A program made the position numbers and the translations under genes. The notes under the pieces are model-generated. The model was not told the DNA's origin. It did no database searches and worked only from the letters and a program-made list of their open reading frames with translations. A stretch of 64,000 nt of DNA from DASUKM01 sp036278735 (GTDB lineage: Bacteria > Acidobacteriota > Vicinamibacteria > Vicinamibacterales > 2-12-FULL-66-21): positions 38,131-102,130 of the forward strand of contig DASUKM010000002.1 of assembly GCA_036278735.1 (NCBI GenBank), given 5' to 3'. Numbering within the stretch: position 1 is the first letter of the stretch; each line of letters begins with the position of its first letter. Below, one piece after another: positions 36,563 to 45,910 of the stretch.

Positions 36563-37468
36563 CTACGCGGAGGCCGCGACGACCGCGGCGACGGCGAGCG
36601 GACGCGGCGGCGCAGCCAGCACGTGGCCCAGCGACGCCGACAGCGGCGCCCAGCGGAAGTCGCCGAGCAGCCGGCGCAGCCGACCGGCCGTCTTGTCAAG
36701 GTTGTGATAATGGCGGAATCGGGCGACCAACCCGGCGGGCAGCCGCGGCTGCTCCGGATCGAACTCCCAGGGATGGAGATAGAAGACGGCCGGGCGCTCT
36801 TCGTGCTGGTTCAAGTACGCAATGCCCCAGCGGGTCCACTGGTATGGCAGCAGGCGGAAATAGCCGCCGCCGGCGACCGGCAGATTCGCGCCCAGCCAGC
36901 GGACCGTCGACGGGGGCACCTCCCAGATCCGGCCAGCCGGCCGATCGATGACGTAGGGATGGCGCGGCGCGTCCGGAATGCCGTAGCGGTCGTGCCGGAT
37001 CGGAAACACGCTGGCGTCGTAGAGGAATCCCTCTTCGACGAGGACGTCGAGCGCCCACAGCGAGCGTTTCGTGATCGAGTAGCTGGGGGCCCGATACCCG
37101 ACGACGGGGCCGCCGCCGGCCGCCTCGATCGCCCACCGCGCGCGCCGAAGGTCCTCGCGAAACGCCTCCGGCGTGAGCTCGTACACGAGCCGGTGTCCGA
37201 AGCCGTGCGACGCGATCTCGTGCCCGCCGGCGGCGATTCGCCGCACCAGCGCCGGATGCTGCTCGGCGACCCAGCCGAGGACGAAGAACGTCGCCTTCAC
37301 CCGGACCTCGTCGAGCAGCGCCAGCAGCGCGTCCATGTTGTGCTCGACGCGCGCCTCGCATCCCTTCCAGCGGGACCGTGGCAGCACGCGATCGAACGCG
37401 CTCACCTGGAAGTAATCCTCGACGTCGAACGTGAGCGCGTTGACGACGGGCCGCTTCAGCGACTCCAT
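36563..37468 (-). CDS. NodB-like polysaccharide deacetylase, DUF3473 type
   Basis: The 301-residue protein begins near ALTFDVEDYFQVSAFD, where the first Asp is the catalytic/metal residue and DVEDYFQ is the hallmark of the XrtA-associated deacetylases (TIGR03006-like, from memory). The metal histidines are in HEIASHGFGHR. The C-terminal YLHPWEFDPEQPR is the DUF3473 motif. No signal peptide is visible. It should N-deacetylate a HexNAc of the polysaccharide. It starts 1 nt before the sugar-transferase stop region and is probably co-translated. Confidence 0.85.
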   Translation of the reverse strand: MESLKRPVVNALTFDVEDYFQVSAFDRVLPRSRWKGCEARVEHNMDALLALLDEVRVKATFFVLGWVAEQHPALVRRIAAGGHEIASHGFGHRLVYELTPEAFREDLRRARWAIEAAGGGPVVGYRAPSYSITKRSLWALDVLVEEGFLYDASVFPIRHDRYGIPDAPRHPYVIDRPAGRIWEVPPSTVRWLGANLPVAGGGYFRLLPYQWTRWGIAYLNQHEERPAVFYLHPWEFDPEQPRLPAGLVARFRHYHNLDKTAGRLRRLLGDFRWAPLSASLGHVLAAPPRPLAVAAVVAASA

Positions 37469-38854
37469 CTACTGTGCCCCGCGCCGCAGCAGGACGATCT
37501 TGATCGTCTTCAGCGCGATGTAGAGATCGAGCGCAAGCGAGAGGTTCTTGATGTAGAACAGGTCGTACTGCAGCTTCTGCATCGCGTCTTCGACGCTCGC
37601 GCCGTACGTGTAGCGCACCTGCGCCCATCCAGTGAGTCCGGGCTTGACGACGTGACGCTGTCCGTAGAACGGAATCTGCTCGGTCAACTGGCTGACGAAT
37701 TGAGGGCGCTCCGGCCGCGGGCCGACGAGGCTCATGTCGCCGGTCAGCACGTTGAAGAGCTGCGGCAGTTCGTCCAGGCGGGTCTTGCGCATCAGGCGCC
37801 CGAGCGGGAAGACGCGATCGTCGTTGGCGCGCGCCCAGACCGCGCCCGTGGCGCTCTCGGCGTCGGCCCGCATGGATCGGAACTTGTGAACGGTGAAGAC
37901 ACGCCCGTCCCGTCCCACGCGTTCCTGGTGATACAGCGCCGGTCCGCGCGAGGACAGCTTGACGAGGACCGCGACGACGGCCATGAGCGGCGCCAGCAGG
38001 ATCAGACCCGCCGCCCCCGCGACGATGTCGATCGCGCGCTTGAGGGCCATCAGGAAGGAGCGGCGCCGGAAGCCGCTCGAAAAGATCAGCCAGCTCGGAC
38101 GCAGATTCTCGACCGCGATCTTGCCCGTGTACTCCTCGTACACGGACGCGAGGTGATCGAAGGCCACCGAGCCGCGCAGTTTGACGTCGAGCAGACGCTG
38201 CATCGGCAGCTGGCCGCGCGCGTCCGCCAGGCTCACCACGACGCGGTGGATCCGGCGTTCGTGCACGATGCGGGGGATGTCGTCGATCGTGCCGATCACC
38301 CCCGGGTTGATGACCGGCATGCCCACCATCGCCGGGTCGGGGTGGACGAACCCGACCAGTTCGACGCCGAGCTCCTTCCGCTCGTACAATTCCCGCGCGA
38401 GGGTGACGGCCGCCGGACTCGTGCCGACGATCAACAGCCGTTCGCGCGGTCCGAGGTGACGCGAGACCCAGTCGAACACGAGGCGCCATCCGGTGACCGC
38501 CGTGATCACGAGCGCGACGGCGGTGGCAAACACGCCGGTCGCCAGCACCAGTCCCGGCGCGACCGCGTAGACCGTGCCCAGGACCAGCGCCGCCGCGCCC
38601 AGCGATTGGAGCAGGCGCGAGAAGAACTCGCGCCAGGTCGCGATGCGCCGCAGGTCGTAGAGATCCCCGTAATACAGGCTCAACTGACACACCGCCGCCA
38701 CGAGCAGCGCCTTTCCAAGGAGCGGAGCCGTCTCGAGGCTACCCGGCCGCCACCAGTCGGCGCTGACGCCGACCGCGCCCGCAATCAGGCAGCTCTCGCA
38801 CGCAATCAGCGTCGCCGTTCGCCACGTCACACGCTGGTTGAGCAATAACGCCAT
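37469..38854 (-). CDS. Polyprenyl-phosphate sugar phosphotransferase initiating the glycan (WbaP/EpsB-like)
   Basis: The 461-residue membrane enzyme has four or five N-terminal hydrophobic segments, a Rossmann-like middle domain (LLIVGTSPAAVTLA) and a C-terminal catalytic domain with the family motifs KRAIDIVAGAAGLILLAPLM, KFRSMRADAES, KTRLDELPQLFNVLTGDMS and VGPRPE. It transfers a sugar-1-phosphate to undecaprenyl phosphate as the first step of repeat-unit assembly. The size and layout fit the TIGR03013-like members of exosortase-A loci. Confidence 0.9.
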   Translation of the reverse strand: MALLLNQRVTWRTATLIACESCLIAGAVGVSADWWRPGSLETAPLLGKALLVAAVCQLSLYYGDLYDLRRIATWREFFSRLLQSLGAAALVLGTVYAVAPGLVLATGVFATAVALVITAVTGWRLVFDWVSRHLGPRERLLIVGTSPAAVTLARELYERKELGVELVGFVHPDPAMVGMPVINPGVIGTIDDIPRIVHERRIHRVVVSLADARGQLPMQRLLDVKLRGSVAFDHLASVYEEYTGKIAVENLRPSWLIFSSGFRRRSFLMALKRAIDIVAGAAGLILLAPLMAVVAVLVKLSSRGPALYHQERVGRDGRVFTVHKFRSMRADAESATGAVWARANDDRVFPLGRLMRKTRLDELPQLFNVLTGDMSLVGPRPERPQFVSQLTEQIPFYGQRHVVKPGLTGWAQVRYTYGASVEDAMQKLQYDLFYIKNLSLALDLYIALKTIKIVLLRRGAQ

Positions 38855-38865
38855 CGGCCTTGTCC

Positions 38866-39879
38866 TCAGGCGGTGTGCGGCGCCGCGTAGTACTCATAAG
38901 CGCCGTAGCCTGCCTCCATCGTGTCCGCCCTGTTCAACACCACGCCGAACACCCGTTCCCGCTTGATGACGTCGACCGCCCGCAAGACCGTCCGAAACGG
39001 CGTCGTGCCGGCGCGCACGACCAGCAGGACGGTGTCCACCATCGTGACGAGGACACGCGCGTCCGGCAGAATCAACACGGGCGGCGTGTCGATGATCACC
39101 CAGTCGAAGCGTTCGCTTGCCTCGGCGATGACGTGGCGCAGCCGGTCGGACGTCAAACCGCCCATCGGGTCGGAGGATGCCGACCCGGCGGTCAGGACCG
39201 CGAGATTGGGGTTCACGTTCTGGATCCGCAGCTTGCCGTCCTGGGTGGCCGTCAGGGCGTCGCGCAGGCCTGTCTCGTTGCCGAGGCCGAAGACGCCGTG
39301 AAGCTGCGGCCGCCGCAGGTCGCCGTCGATGAGCAGCACCCGCCGGTTGTAGGACGCGCTCAGCGTCAGCGCGAGATTGCAGGCGGTCACCGTTTTCCCT
39401 TCCTCGACGAGGGCGCTCGTGCACAGCACGGTGCGGATCCCATGCTCCTTCTGCCCCTCGTGGAGGGCCGCCGCGAGCTTCCGGTACTGTTCGATGGCGT
39501 CGAGCCGTGACGTGCGGGTGACGAGCACGTCGGCCCGGTCGGCATCGCTTGTCGCCGTACGTCCGTTGGACGTCCGGCCCGGCGCTCGATCGGGCGCCGG
39601 CGCGATCCCCGGGCGTGGAGCCGGCGGCACGGGCGGGATCGCCCGGGCGAAGGCATCGACCGCGACCACCTCACCAGCGGGAGGCACCACTTCGAACACC
39701 GGCGCGACGTCGTCGGTCTCGCCGAAGCTCCACGCGGCTTCGATGTCGCGCAAATCCTCGGGCGTCGTGGCCGGCACGAGCGCCTTCGCCGACGCCTGGT
39801 CAGGCGCCACACGGGCCGCATCGCGACTCGCCCGTTTCAGAACTTCATCAATCCGACTCACCTGTCGCCTCGTTTCCAT
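38866..39879 (-). CDS. Cytoplasmic tyrosine-autokinase-type ATPase (CpsD/CapB-like)
   Basis: The 337-residue protein has a Pro-rich, variable N-terminal 130 residues and then a BY-kinase domain. The P-loop reads SALVEEGKT, satisfying the general Walker A pattern although the usual PGEGK is altered. Walker A' (LLIDGDLRRP) and Walker B (VIIDTPPV) are present. The C-terminus is tyrosine-rich (GYGAYEYYAAPHTA), as in autophosphorylating kinases that control chain length with a Wzz-like partner. The matching Wzz protein is encoded two genes upstream. I inferred the ATG at 39879; the frame is open further 5'. Confidence 0.85.
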   Translation of the reverse strand: METRRQVSRIDEVLKRASRDAARVAPDQASAKALVPATTPEDLRDIEAAWSFGETDDVAPVFEVVPPAGEVVAVDAFARAIPPVPPAPRPGIAPAPDRAPGRTSNGRTATSDADRADVLVTRTSRLDAIEQYRKLAAALHEGQKEHGIRTVLCTSALVEEGKTVTACNLALTLSASYNRRVLLIDGDLRRPQLHGVFGLGNETGLRDALTATQDGKLRIQNVNPNLAVLTAGSASSDPMGGLTSDRLRHVIAEASERFDWVIIDTPPVLILPDARVLVTMVDTVLLVVRAGTTPFRTVLRAVDVIKRERVFGVVLNRADTMEAGYGAYEYYAAPHTA

Positions 39880-39923
39880 CGGTCCGCGACCGCGGACCGT
39901 CGATGTCCGATGGGTTCCGCGTC

Positions 39924-40895
39924 TCAGAAGAAAGAGAAGCGACGGCGGCGCGAAAAGGACTCGAAGAGTCCCCGGTTCGCCGGTCTGGTCTCCCCGACGG
40001 CGACCGCTGCCGGCGGCCGCTCCGCGGCAGAGGTCGGAATGATGGCCGGCGCCGACGTCTGCAGCGTCGTGTCGCGCGCGGTGGGCCGCAGATCGAAGTC
40101 GCGGCACACCTCGAGCACGAGATCCCGGCCGACAGGCCGCTGGTCGGCGGCGAAGCCGTTCAACAGCGCGTTGTCGCAGATGACCGAGATCGTCCGAGGG
40201 ATGCCGCCGGAGCGCTCGAACACCGTCGCCACCGCGTCGCGGGTGAACACGCGCGCGCACTCCCCGCCCGCGATCCGCAGCCGCGTCGCGATGTAGGCCG
40301 CCGTCTCGCGGAGGTCGAGCGGCGTCAGGACGCACCTGAGGGCGACCCGCTGCTTCAACTGTCGCAACTGCGGCTGATTCAGACGATCGGCCAGCTCCGG
40401 CTGCCCGATGAGCACGACGGGCAGGAGCTTTTCCGAGGGCGTTTCGATGTTGGCCAGCAGCCGAATCTCTTCGAGCAGTTCGTCCGACAGGCTCTGGCTC
40501 TCGTCGATCATCAGGGCCGTCACGACCCCCGCCTCGTGCTGATCCCGCACGAGCCTGGTCAGCTCGAACAGGAATCGGCTCTTGGAATTCGCCGCGTTCG
40601 GGCTCAGCTCGAAGCTGGCCGCGAGGAACTCGAAGAACTCCATGCGCGTCAGCGCCGGGTTGCTGACCGTGACGGTCTGGATCCTTCGCCCCTGCTGCTG
40701 TTCGAGGGCGGCGCGCAGCAGCGTCGTCTTGCCGGTCCCCGCTTCCCCGATCAGGACCGTGACCCCCTTCCGGCCTTCGACGCCGTACCGGATGTTGCTG
40801 AGCGCCTCGCGATGGCGTGGCGTCAGGTACAGGAATCGCGGATTCGGCGTGAGATCGAACGCCCGTTCGTTGAGCCCGAAAAACCGTTCGTACAT
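39924..40895 (-). CDS. ExeA-like AAA ATPase of the XrtA type
   Basis: The 323-residue protein begins MYERFFGLNERAFDLTPNPR, the signature of the ExeA-like ATPases found in EPS/exosortase loci (TIGR03015-like, from memory). The P-loop is IGEAGTGKTT and Walker B is ALMIDESQSL. A C-terminal peptidoglycan-binding domain, present in ExeA itself, is not apparent; the last 50 residues are Ala/Pro-rich. Its role in EPS export is unknown, perhaps gating or assembly of the outer-membrane channel. Confidence 0.8.
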   Translation of the reverse strand: MYERFFGLNERAFDLTPNPRFLYLTPRHREALSNIRYGVEGRKGVTVLIGEAGTGKTTLLRAALEQQQGRRIQTVTVSNPALTRMEFFEFLAASFELSPNAANSKSRFLFELTRLVRDQHEAGVVTALMIDESQSLSDELLEEIRLLANIETPSEKLLPVVLIGQPELADRLNQPQLRQLKQRVALRCVLTPLDLRETAAYIATRLRIAGGECARVFTRDAVATVFERSGGIPRTISVICDNALLNGFAADQRPVGRDLVLEVCRDFDLRPTARDTTLQTSAPAIIPTSAAERPPAAVAVGETRPANRGLFESFSRRRRFSFF

Positions 40896-40928
40896 GTTTG
40901 GCGTCCCGTTGTCTCTGTGACGCGGCGT

Positions 40929-42476
40929 CTACCGGCCGTTCGCCGCGACGCGCGCTGCCTCGGTTGGCCGGGGTCCGAGGAGCCGTTTGAGCCCTGGTGC
41001 GCGGCCCGCCGGATCGAACGGCACCATCATCGGAATCACCGCCACGACCGCCAGGCCCGTCGAGGCGGCGACCTCCTCTTCGTCCCGCAGTCCGAGATTG
41101 CGGTACTCGGCCAGCGCAATCAGCGCCAGCGCCAGCACGAGGCCGGCGCCCGCCCCCTCGGCCGTCAATCTGCGGCGATTGGGAGTGACCGGCCGATCCG
41201 GAACCCTCGCCGGATCGAGCACGCGGAACTGCTCGCCGATTTGTTTGCGCTCGAGGTTCGCCGCGATCGTGGAGTCTTCCTTCTTGGACAGCAGGCTCGT
41301 GTACAGGTGGCTGACGGTGTCGTAGTCGCGCGTCAGCGACGCGAGCTCCGATTCGCGCAGCGGCGTGGCGTCGACGCGCCGCCGCAATTCGTCCATCGAG
41401 TCGCGCAGGCGGCGCTCGTCGTTCTGTTTGGTCGCGATCTGGCGCTCCGTCAGGTCCAGCTGTTCCTTCAGATCCCGAATCCGGTTGGCCCGTGTGGTGG
41501 CGACCGTCGTCGAGGCCGTGGCATCCGCCGCCGCGTGCCCATCGTCGGCCGCGGCCGCTTCAGCCGCCTGCCGCTCGAGAGCACTCACGAGCTCCCGCGC
41601 GCGACGCACGTCCGGATGGGCGTCGGTGTAGCGCGCCGAAAGCTCCTGCAGCGAGGCCCGGGCCTGCTGGAGCTGCGTCTGGATGTCCGGACCCGACGGC
41701 GCCGCGGCGGCAGGGACCGGGGCATGCGCGCCCCCCGACGGGGCCGCGGCCGTCAATTCCGCCAGCTCGCCGTCGAGCGTCAGGCGCCGATCTCGATCAC
41801 GGTTGAGCGAGTCCTGAAGCGCCTGCAGCTGCAACTGGGTGTTCTGCAGCATCTGCTGATTCGACGCCAGCTGCGACGGCAGCTCTCCGTTGTGCGCCCG
41901 GTTGTACTCGGCGAGCTTCCGCTCCTGGTCCTCGAGCCGCCGCCGCGCGCTGTCGAGCTGCGTGTCGAGGAACTGGCTGGTCGCGTCTGCGGCCACCTCG
42001 CGGTCCTTCAGGTTCTCTTCGATGAACAACGACGCGAGACGCGCGGTCACCTTCTGCGCCACGACCGCGTCGTCGGAGGTGTACGCCACCCGGAAGCTGT
42101 CGCTGCCCACCAGCCGGACGTCGATGTCCGTGCGCATGTGATCGATCACGTCGTCGAGCGGGAGCTTGGCGCGAAGCGCCGGATACAGGTTGAACTCGTG
42201 GACGATGCGCTCGAGACGGACGCGGCTCAGGATCTGCTCGTAAATGGTCTTGAGGCGATCCTCGATCCGGGTCGTCACGGTGGAGCGCACGTACGTCTCG
42301 GGGACGCGCTGCGGCACCACCATGATCATCGTCTCCGACTCGTAGCGATTCGGAAGCAGCCGGCCGACGGCAAGCCCGCTGGCGGCCCCCAGCACCACCG
42401 CGAAGACCAGCACCCACCTGCGCCGCCACACGAGCGCGAGGAGATCCTCGGGCGTGTACGTCTTGCCTGGAATCAC
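40929..42476 (-). CDS. Wzz/GumC-like polysaccharide chain-length determinant
   Basis: This 515-residue protein has an N-terminal transmembrane segment (WVLVFAVVLGAASGLAVG), a long coiled-coil periplasmic part with repeated Gln/Leu/Arg heptads (about residues 140-400), and a second transmembrane segment near residue 445. It lacks a fused tyrosine-kinase domain, which here is the separate protein at 38866-39879. The layout resembles the XrtA-associated TIGR03007-like group. The GTG start overlaps the barrel protein's stop (GTGA). Confidence 0.85.
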   Translation of the reverse strand: MIPGKTYTPEDLLALVWRRRWVLVFAVVLGAASGLAVGRLLPNRYESETMIMVVPQRVPETYVRSTVTTRIEDRLKTIYEQILSRVRLERIVHEFNLYPALRAKLPLDDVIDHMRTDIDVRLVGSDSFRVAYTSDDAVVAQKVTARLASLFIEENLKDREVAADATSQFLDTQLDSARRRLEDQERKLAEYNRAHNGELPSQLASNQQMLQNTQLQLQALQDSLNRDRDRRLTLDGELAELTAAAPSGGAHAPVPAAAAPSGPDIQTQLQQARASLQELSARYTDAHPDVRRARELVSALERQAAEAAAADDGHAAADATASTTVATTRANRIRDLKEQLDLTERQIATKQNDERRLRDSMDELRRRVDATPLRESELASLTRDYDTVSHLYTSLLSKKEDSTIAANLERKQIGEQFRVLDPARVPDRPVTPNRRRLTAEGAGAGLVLALALIALAEYRNLGLRDEEEVAASTGLAVVAVIPMMVPFDPAGRAPGLKRLLGPRPTEAARVAANGR

Positions 42477-43834
42477 CGCTCACCCCTTTCGCCCGCTTCC
42501 CGCTGCAGCGGAGCGTTGATCAATACGCCGACTCGAAGGCCGCGGCGATCGAGTCGCTGCGCCACGCCTGCCGGCAGACCCGTCCCGGCGTCGAACACGT
42601 GCCGGTACTGGGCCCATTCCGCGTACAGGCCGAAGTAGGAGGTGACGCGCGCGCGGAGCCGCGCCGAACCGGAATACAGCCGGAAGCCGGTGTCGGAGTC
42701 GGTGATGAGCCCGTGCGCGTAGCTCGCCCCCATCGTCAACTCGAGCCGCGGCGCAAGGGCGCCGCCCGCGCTCACCCCGACGGTGTCGTTGAGCACGGAC
42801 CCCTGGAGTCCGTCCAGGTACGACACGGCGCGCTGTCCGGTCAGCACCGCCGTCCAGGTTCGCGACAGGTCGCGCTGCACCCGCGCCAGTCCGGTGAGGT
42901 ACAGCCGGTGCCCGCCCGTGACTTCGACGATCGAACTGCCGGTCGAGAAATCCATGCTCGTGTAACGCGACAACCGCAGCATCTGCGCGCGATTGATGCC
43001 CAGGTCGATGTCCTGCACACGGGAGGGGCGCCCACCCTGCGCCGACAGCGCCACGCGGGTTTCATAACCCAACGCCAGCGCCGTGTTTCGGCCCACCTGA
43101 CGGCTCAGTCGTACCGCGGCGCTGTGGATCTGGGTGTTGGCGACGGGCCCGGTGACCTCCGGCGTCCCCTCGCGCTCCAGCGGCGTGGCGGACGCGCCGA
43201 ATCGATACATCTGAAGCCCGTACCTCGCCGACAGCGTGACCCGCCGCGTGAGTTGACGCGCCACATCGGCCGAGGTATTCAGCGTCGTGACATCCCGGCC
43301 CGAGGCGGCGCGCTCGGGCGACACGCCCGCCGGATCCTGATCGAAGAGGGCTTGACCGAACCCGAGGACCGACCGCGACACCGCGAGGAAGTCGTAATAG
43401 GGCGCGTAGCTGACCGTCTGCTGCAACCGGAGGCCCGTCCGGCTCCTCACGACCTGCACCACGGCGTTCGCGTTCAACCCCACCAGCGCCGATTCCCCGC
43501 TCGCGTCATAGCGGCGGAAGGAGGAGTCGCCCGACACGTGGGCCTGAGCCACCCGTCCGGGGTGCGTATAGGAAATCGATGGGGACACCCCCGTGAACGT
43601 GCCCCCAGCGAGCGTCTGCGACCCGAGCGCCTCGGTCGAACCCGAGATCGTGTCCGACCCCTCGAACACGGAGATCGAGGCACCGCCAGCCGCGGTCTTC
43701 GGCGCGAACAGCCGGTCGAACAACTTCGTCGGCGGCGCCTCCTGCGCGTGGACGGGCACGGCGAGGCCTCCGGCGAAGCCGCACACCCCGGCCGCGAGCG
43801 CCAGGCGGCGCGCCCGGCTCCAGACCCGGCTCAT
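42473..43834 (-). CDS. Outer-membrane beta-barrel protein of the EPS locus
   Basis: The 453-residue protein has a signal peptide ending near VHAQEAP and then many alternating beta-strands with aromatic girdles (SYTHPGRVAQAHVSG, LSARYGLQMYRF, SYFGLYAEWAQYRH). This is the appearance of the large barrel proteins that accompany exosortase-A EPS loci (TIGR03016-like, from memory). It could be the outer-membrane secretion pore or an anchor. It overlaps the Wza-like gene and the Wzz-like gene by 4 nt each. Confidence 0.75.
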   Translation of the reverse strand: MSRVWSRARRLALAAGVCGFAGGLAVPVHAQEAPPTKLFDRLFAPKTAAGGASISVFEGSDTISGSTEALGSQTLAGGTFTGVSPSISYTHPGRVAQAHVSGDSSFRRYDASGESALVGLNANAVVQVVRSRTGLRLQQTVSYAPYYDFLAVSRSVLGFGQALFDQDPAGVSPERAASGRDVTTLNTSADVARQLTRRVTLSARYGLQMYRFGASATPLEREGTPEVTGPVANTQIHSAAVRLSRQVGRNTALALGYETRVALSAQGGRPSRVQDIDLGINRAQMLRLSRYTSMDFSTGSSIVEVTGGHRLYLTGLARVQRDLSRTWTAVLTGQRAVSYLDGLQGSVLNDTVGVSAGGALAPRLELTMGASYAHGLITDSDTGFRLYSGSARLRARVTSYFGLYAEWAQYRHVFDAGTGLPAGVAQRLDRRGLRVGVLINAPLQREAGERGER

Positions 43835-44457
43835 GGCACGACCACCGTGTCGCCCGGCCGCAGGACGATGTTCTGCTCGAAGCGCCGGTGCTTGATGACG
43901 TCGTCGTAGCTGAACGGGTACGAGACGGTTCGGCCCGCCTCGGTCCGCAGCACGATGATGTCCTTCGATTTCGCGAACTCCTGCAACCCGCCCGCGAGCG
44001 CGATGACCTGCATCACCGTCATGGGCGCGTTCAGCGCGTAGGCGCCGGGCTTCGCCACTTCTCCCGTGATGTAGACCTTGCGGCTGTTGATCTGCCGCAC
44101 GATCACGCTGGCGTTCGGGTTCTCGACGTATCGCTTGGCTTCCCTGATGACGGCGTCGTGCAGCTCGGCGGGCGTGAGGCCGGCGGCCTGGATCTCCTTG
44201 AGCAGCGGCAGCGTGATCTTGCCGTCCGGCCGGACGGTGACGTCCGCCGACAGGTCCTTGTCGCGCCAGAACACGATCCCGAGCACGTCGTCGGGGCCGA
44301 TGACGTAGTCGCCGGGCACGGTGACGCCCGGGTCCGACGCCGTCGACGCCTGCGCGGCGGCGGGCGCGAGGCTCTGGGGCACCGCCGGCGTGACGTGCTG
44401 GGCGGGCGCGGCCAGGAGCAGGGCGGACACGACGAACGCGAGAGGATGCTGGGTCAT
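43831..44457 (-). CDS. wza: Wza-like polysaccharide export protein
   Basis: The 208-residue protein has a signal peptide and then the Poly_export domain starting YVIGPDDVLGIVFWRDKDLS, followed by a SLBB-type domain with KVYITGEVAKPGAYAL. It is shorter than E. coli Wza (about 380 residues) and ends after one SLBB domain, as is usual in exosortase-A loci (TIGR03027-like, from memory). A lipobox is not obvious; the only early cysteine lies before the chosen ATG. It would form the periplasmic/outer-membrane export ring. Confidence 0.85.
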   Translation of the reverse strand: MTQHPLAFVVSALLLAAPAQHVTPAVPQSLAPAAAQASTASDPGVTVPGDYVIGPDDVLGIVFWRDKDLSADVTVRPDGKITLPLLKEIQAAGLTPAELHDAVIREAKRYVENPNASVIVRQINSRKVYITGEVAKPGAYALNAPMTVMQVIALAGGLQEFAKSKDIIVLRTEAGRTVSYPFSYDDVIKHRRFEQNIVLRPGDTVVVP

Positions 44458-44480
44458 GCAGGACACTCCGATCGCACGCG

Positions 44481-45548
44481 TCAGCGGTATTCCTTGAACG
44501 GGAGCTGGCAGTCGTGCTTTCTCAGGAAATTCAGGAATCGCTTGTAGTCGCCGGGATCGATGTTGAACAGCCGCACGACCACCTTGTAGTTGCCGCGGGC
44601 CTCCTCGAGCCCCTTGCGGACCAGATCGCGGATGTTCGCGCGGGTGATTTCGCGCTGCATGTAGAGCGGATACACCGCCGTCCAGAACGACTCCCGCCCT
44701 TCGAGCAGGCGCTTGTAGAGGTCGTCGGCCACACTGCGGCGGCGCTCGTGTTTCGGGCGCAGCGCCAGGCTGCGCTGCGCGATCAGCTCCGGCGGCAGGT
44801 CCTGCGCGGTGATGACCTCGGAGGTGGAGGTCACCAGCAGCCGCTCGATGGCGTTCTCCAGCTCGCGCACGTTGCCGGGCCACGCGCACTCGGACATCAG
44901 CTTGATCGCGTCGGGCGCGAACGCGCGCGCGGCATGGCTGCGGTCGCGCATCCGGGCGACGAAGTGTTCGATCAGCTCCGGAATGTCGCCGCGGCGTTCG
45001 CGCAGCGGCGGCACCTCCACGTGAATCACGTTCAAGCGGTAGTACAGATCCTCGCGGAAGAGCCCCTGCTCGATCAGCCGCCGGAGGTCGCGGTTGGTCG
45101 CCGCAATCGTGCGGACGTTCACCTTGCCGCCGGAGCGGTCGGCGCCGACCTTCTGGAGTTCTCCCGTTTCGAGGAATCGCAGCAGCAGCCCCTGCATCCG
45201 CAGCGTCATCTCGCCGACTTCGTCGAGGAAGACCGTCCCCTGGTGCGCCATCTCGAGTTTGCCGGGCTTGTCGCGATACGCGCCGGTAAAGCTCCCTTTC
45301 ACGTGTCCGAACAGCTCCGATTCGAGCAGCGTCTCGGGCAGGCCGGCGCAGTTGACGGCCACGAAGGGTCCGTGCACGCGCGGGCTGGAGCCATGAATCA
45401 TCTGCGCGACGATCTCCTTGCCGACGCCGCTCTCGCCGGTAATCAGGACCTTCGCCTCCGACCGCGCGATGCGCTGCAGCTCCAGCTGGAGTTCCGTCAT
45501 CTGTTTGCTGGAGCCGACGAGCACCGGCAAGTCCACGAGTGCATTCAT
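44481..45548 (-). CDS. Sigma-54-dependent transcriptional activator without receiver domain
   Basis: The 355-residue protein is an AAA+ enhancer-binding protein. Walker A is GESGVGKE at residues 38-45, the sigma-54 contact loop is GSFTGA at 85-90 (a one-residue variant of GAFTGA), and the C-terminal 100 residues form a helical putative DNA-binding domain ending FLRKHDCQLPFKEYR. There is no N-terminal receiver or sensor domain, so it may be constitutively active or controlled in trans, perhaps by the PilZ-like proteins encoded just upstream. It plausibly activates the sigma-54 sites described in this window, similar to PrsR in PEP-CTERM systems. Confidence 0.85.
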   Translation of the reverse strand: MNALVDLPVLVGSSKQMTELQLELQRIARSEAKVLITGESGVGKEIVAQMIHGSSPRVHGPFVAVNCAGLPETLLESELFGHVKGSFTGAYRDKPGKLEMAHQGTVFLDEVGEMTLRMQGLLLRFLETGELQKVGADRSGGKVNVRTIAATNRDLRRLIEQGLFREDLYYRLNVIHVEVPPLRERRGDIPELIEHFVARMRDRSHAARAFAPDAIKLMSECAWPGNVRELENAIERLLVTSTSEVITAQDLPPELIAQRSLALRPKHERRRSVADDLYKRLLEGRESFWTAVYPLYMQREITRANIRDLVRKGLEEARGNYKVVVRLFNIDPGDYKRFLNFLRKHDCQLPFKEYR

Positions 45549-45558
45549 GAACAGGACC

Positions 45559-45906
45559 TCACGCAGAAGGAGACTCGGTCAGGAACCGCTTCAGGATCTG
45601 GCCGCCATCACCGGTGAATTCGACGAAGACCGCGCCGATATCGAAGTCCTCGCGCGGGGCGGCGGTACGACCCCGACGCGGAGTGGACCAGCAGATCTGC
45701 ACCAGCGCTTTGAAGGGGTGCTGCGCGAGCGTGCCGAACACGTGCACGCGGCGACCGAGCTCCAGGCGAAACGGCGAAATGAAGGCCAGGCCGCCGAGCC
45801 CGATGTCCTGCACCTGCACCGGCCAGGCGGTCGGCACCAGAAATTCCGACCGGGCCGCGACCGGCACGCGATGCGAACGGCGGCGTTCGTGCGATCCAAA
45901 CGACAT
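45559..45906 (-). CDS. PilZ-domain-like protein
   Basis: The 115-residue protein starts with SHERRRSHRVPVAARSEF and contains DIGLGGLAFISPF, which corresponds to the RxxxR and D/NxSxxG c-di-GMP-binding motifs with a Gly in place of Ser. The frame extends 10 codons upstream, but the ATG at 45906 sits next to the preceding stop. It is probably a single-domain c-di-GMP receptor. The gene is 11 nt from the sigma-54 activator gene. Confidence 0.75.
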   Translation of the reverse strand: MSFGSHERRRSHRVPVAARSEFLVPTAWPVQVQDIGLGGLAFISPFRLELGRRVHVFGTLAQHPFKALVQICWSTPRRGRTAAPREDFDIGAVFVEFTGDGGQILKRFLTESPSA

Positions 45907-45910
45907 CGGA

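Noticed and set aside
38866..39879. Altered P-loop of the tyrosine-kinase-like protein as a sign of inactivity
   Set aside because: The sequence ALVEEGKT still satisfies the Walker A pattern with Gly, Lys and Thr in place, so loss of activity is not supported.
39549..42638. Plus-strand open frame of 1029 codons opposite the kinase, ATPase and Wzz-like genes
   Set aside because: It has no family features and is fully antisense to three well-supported genes.
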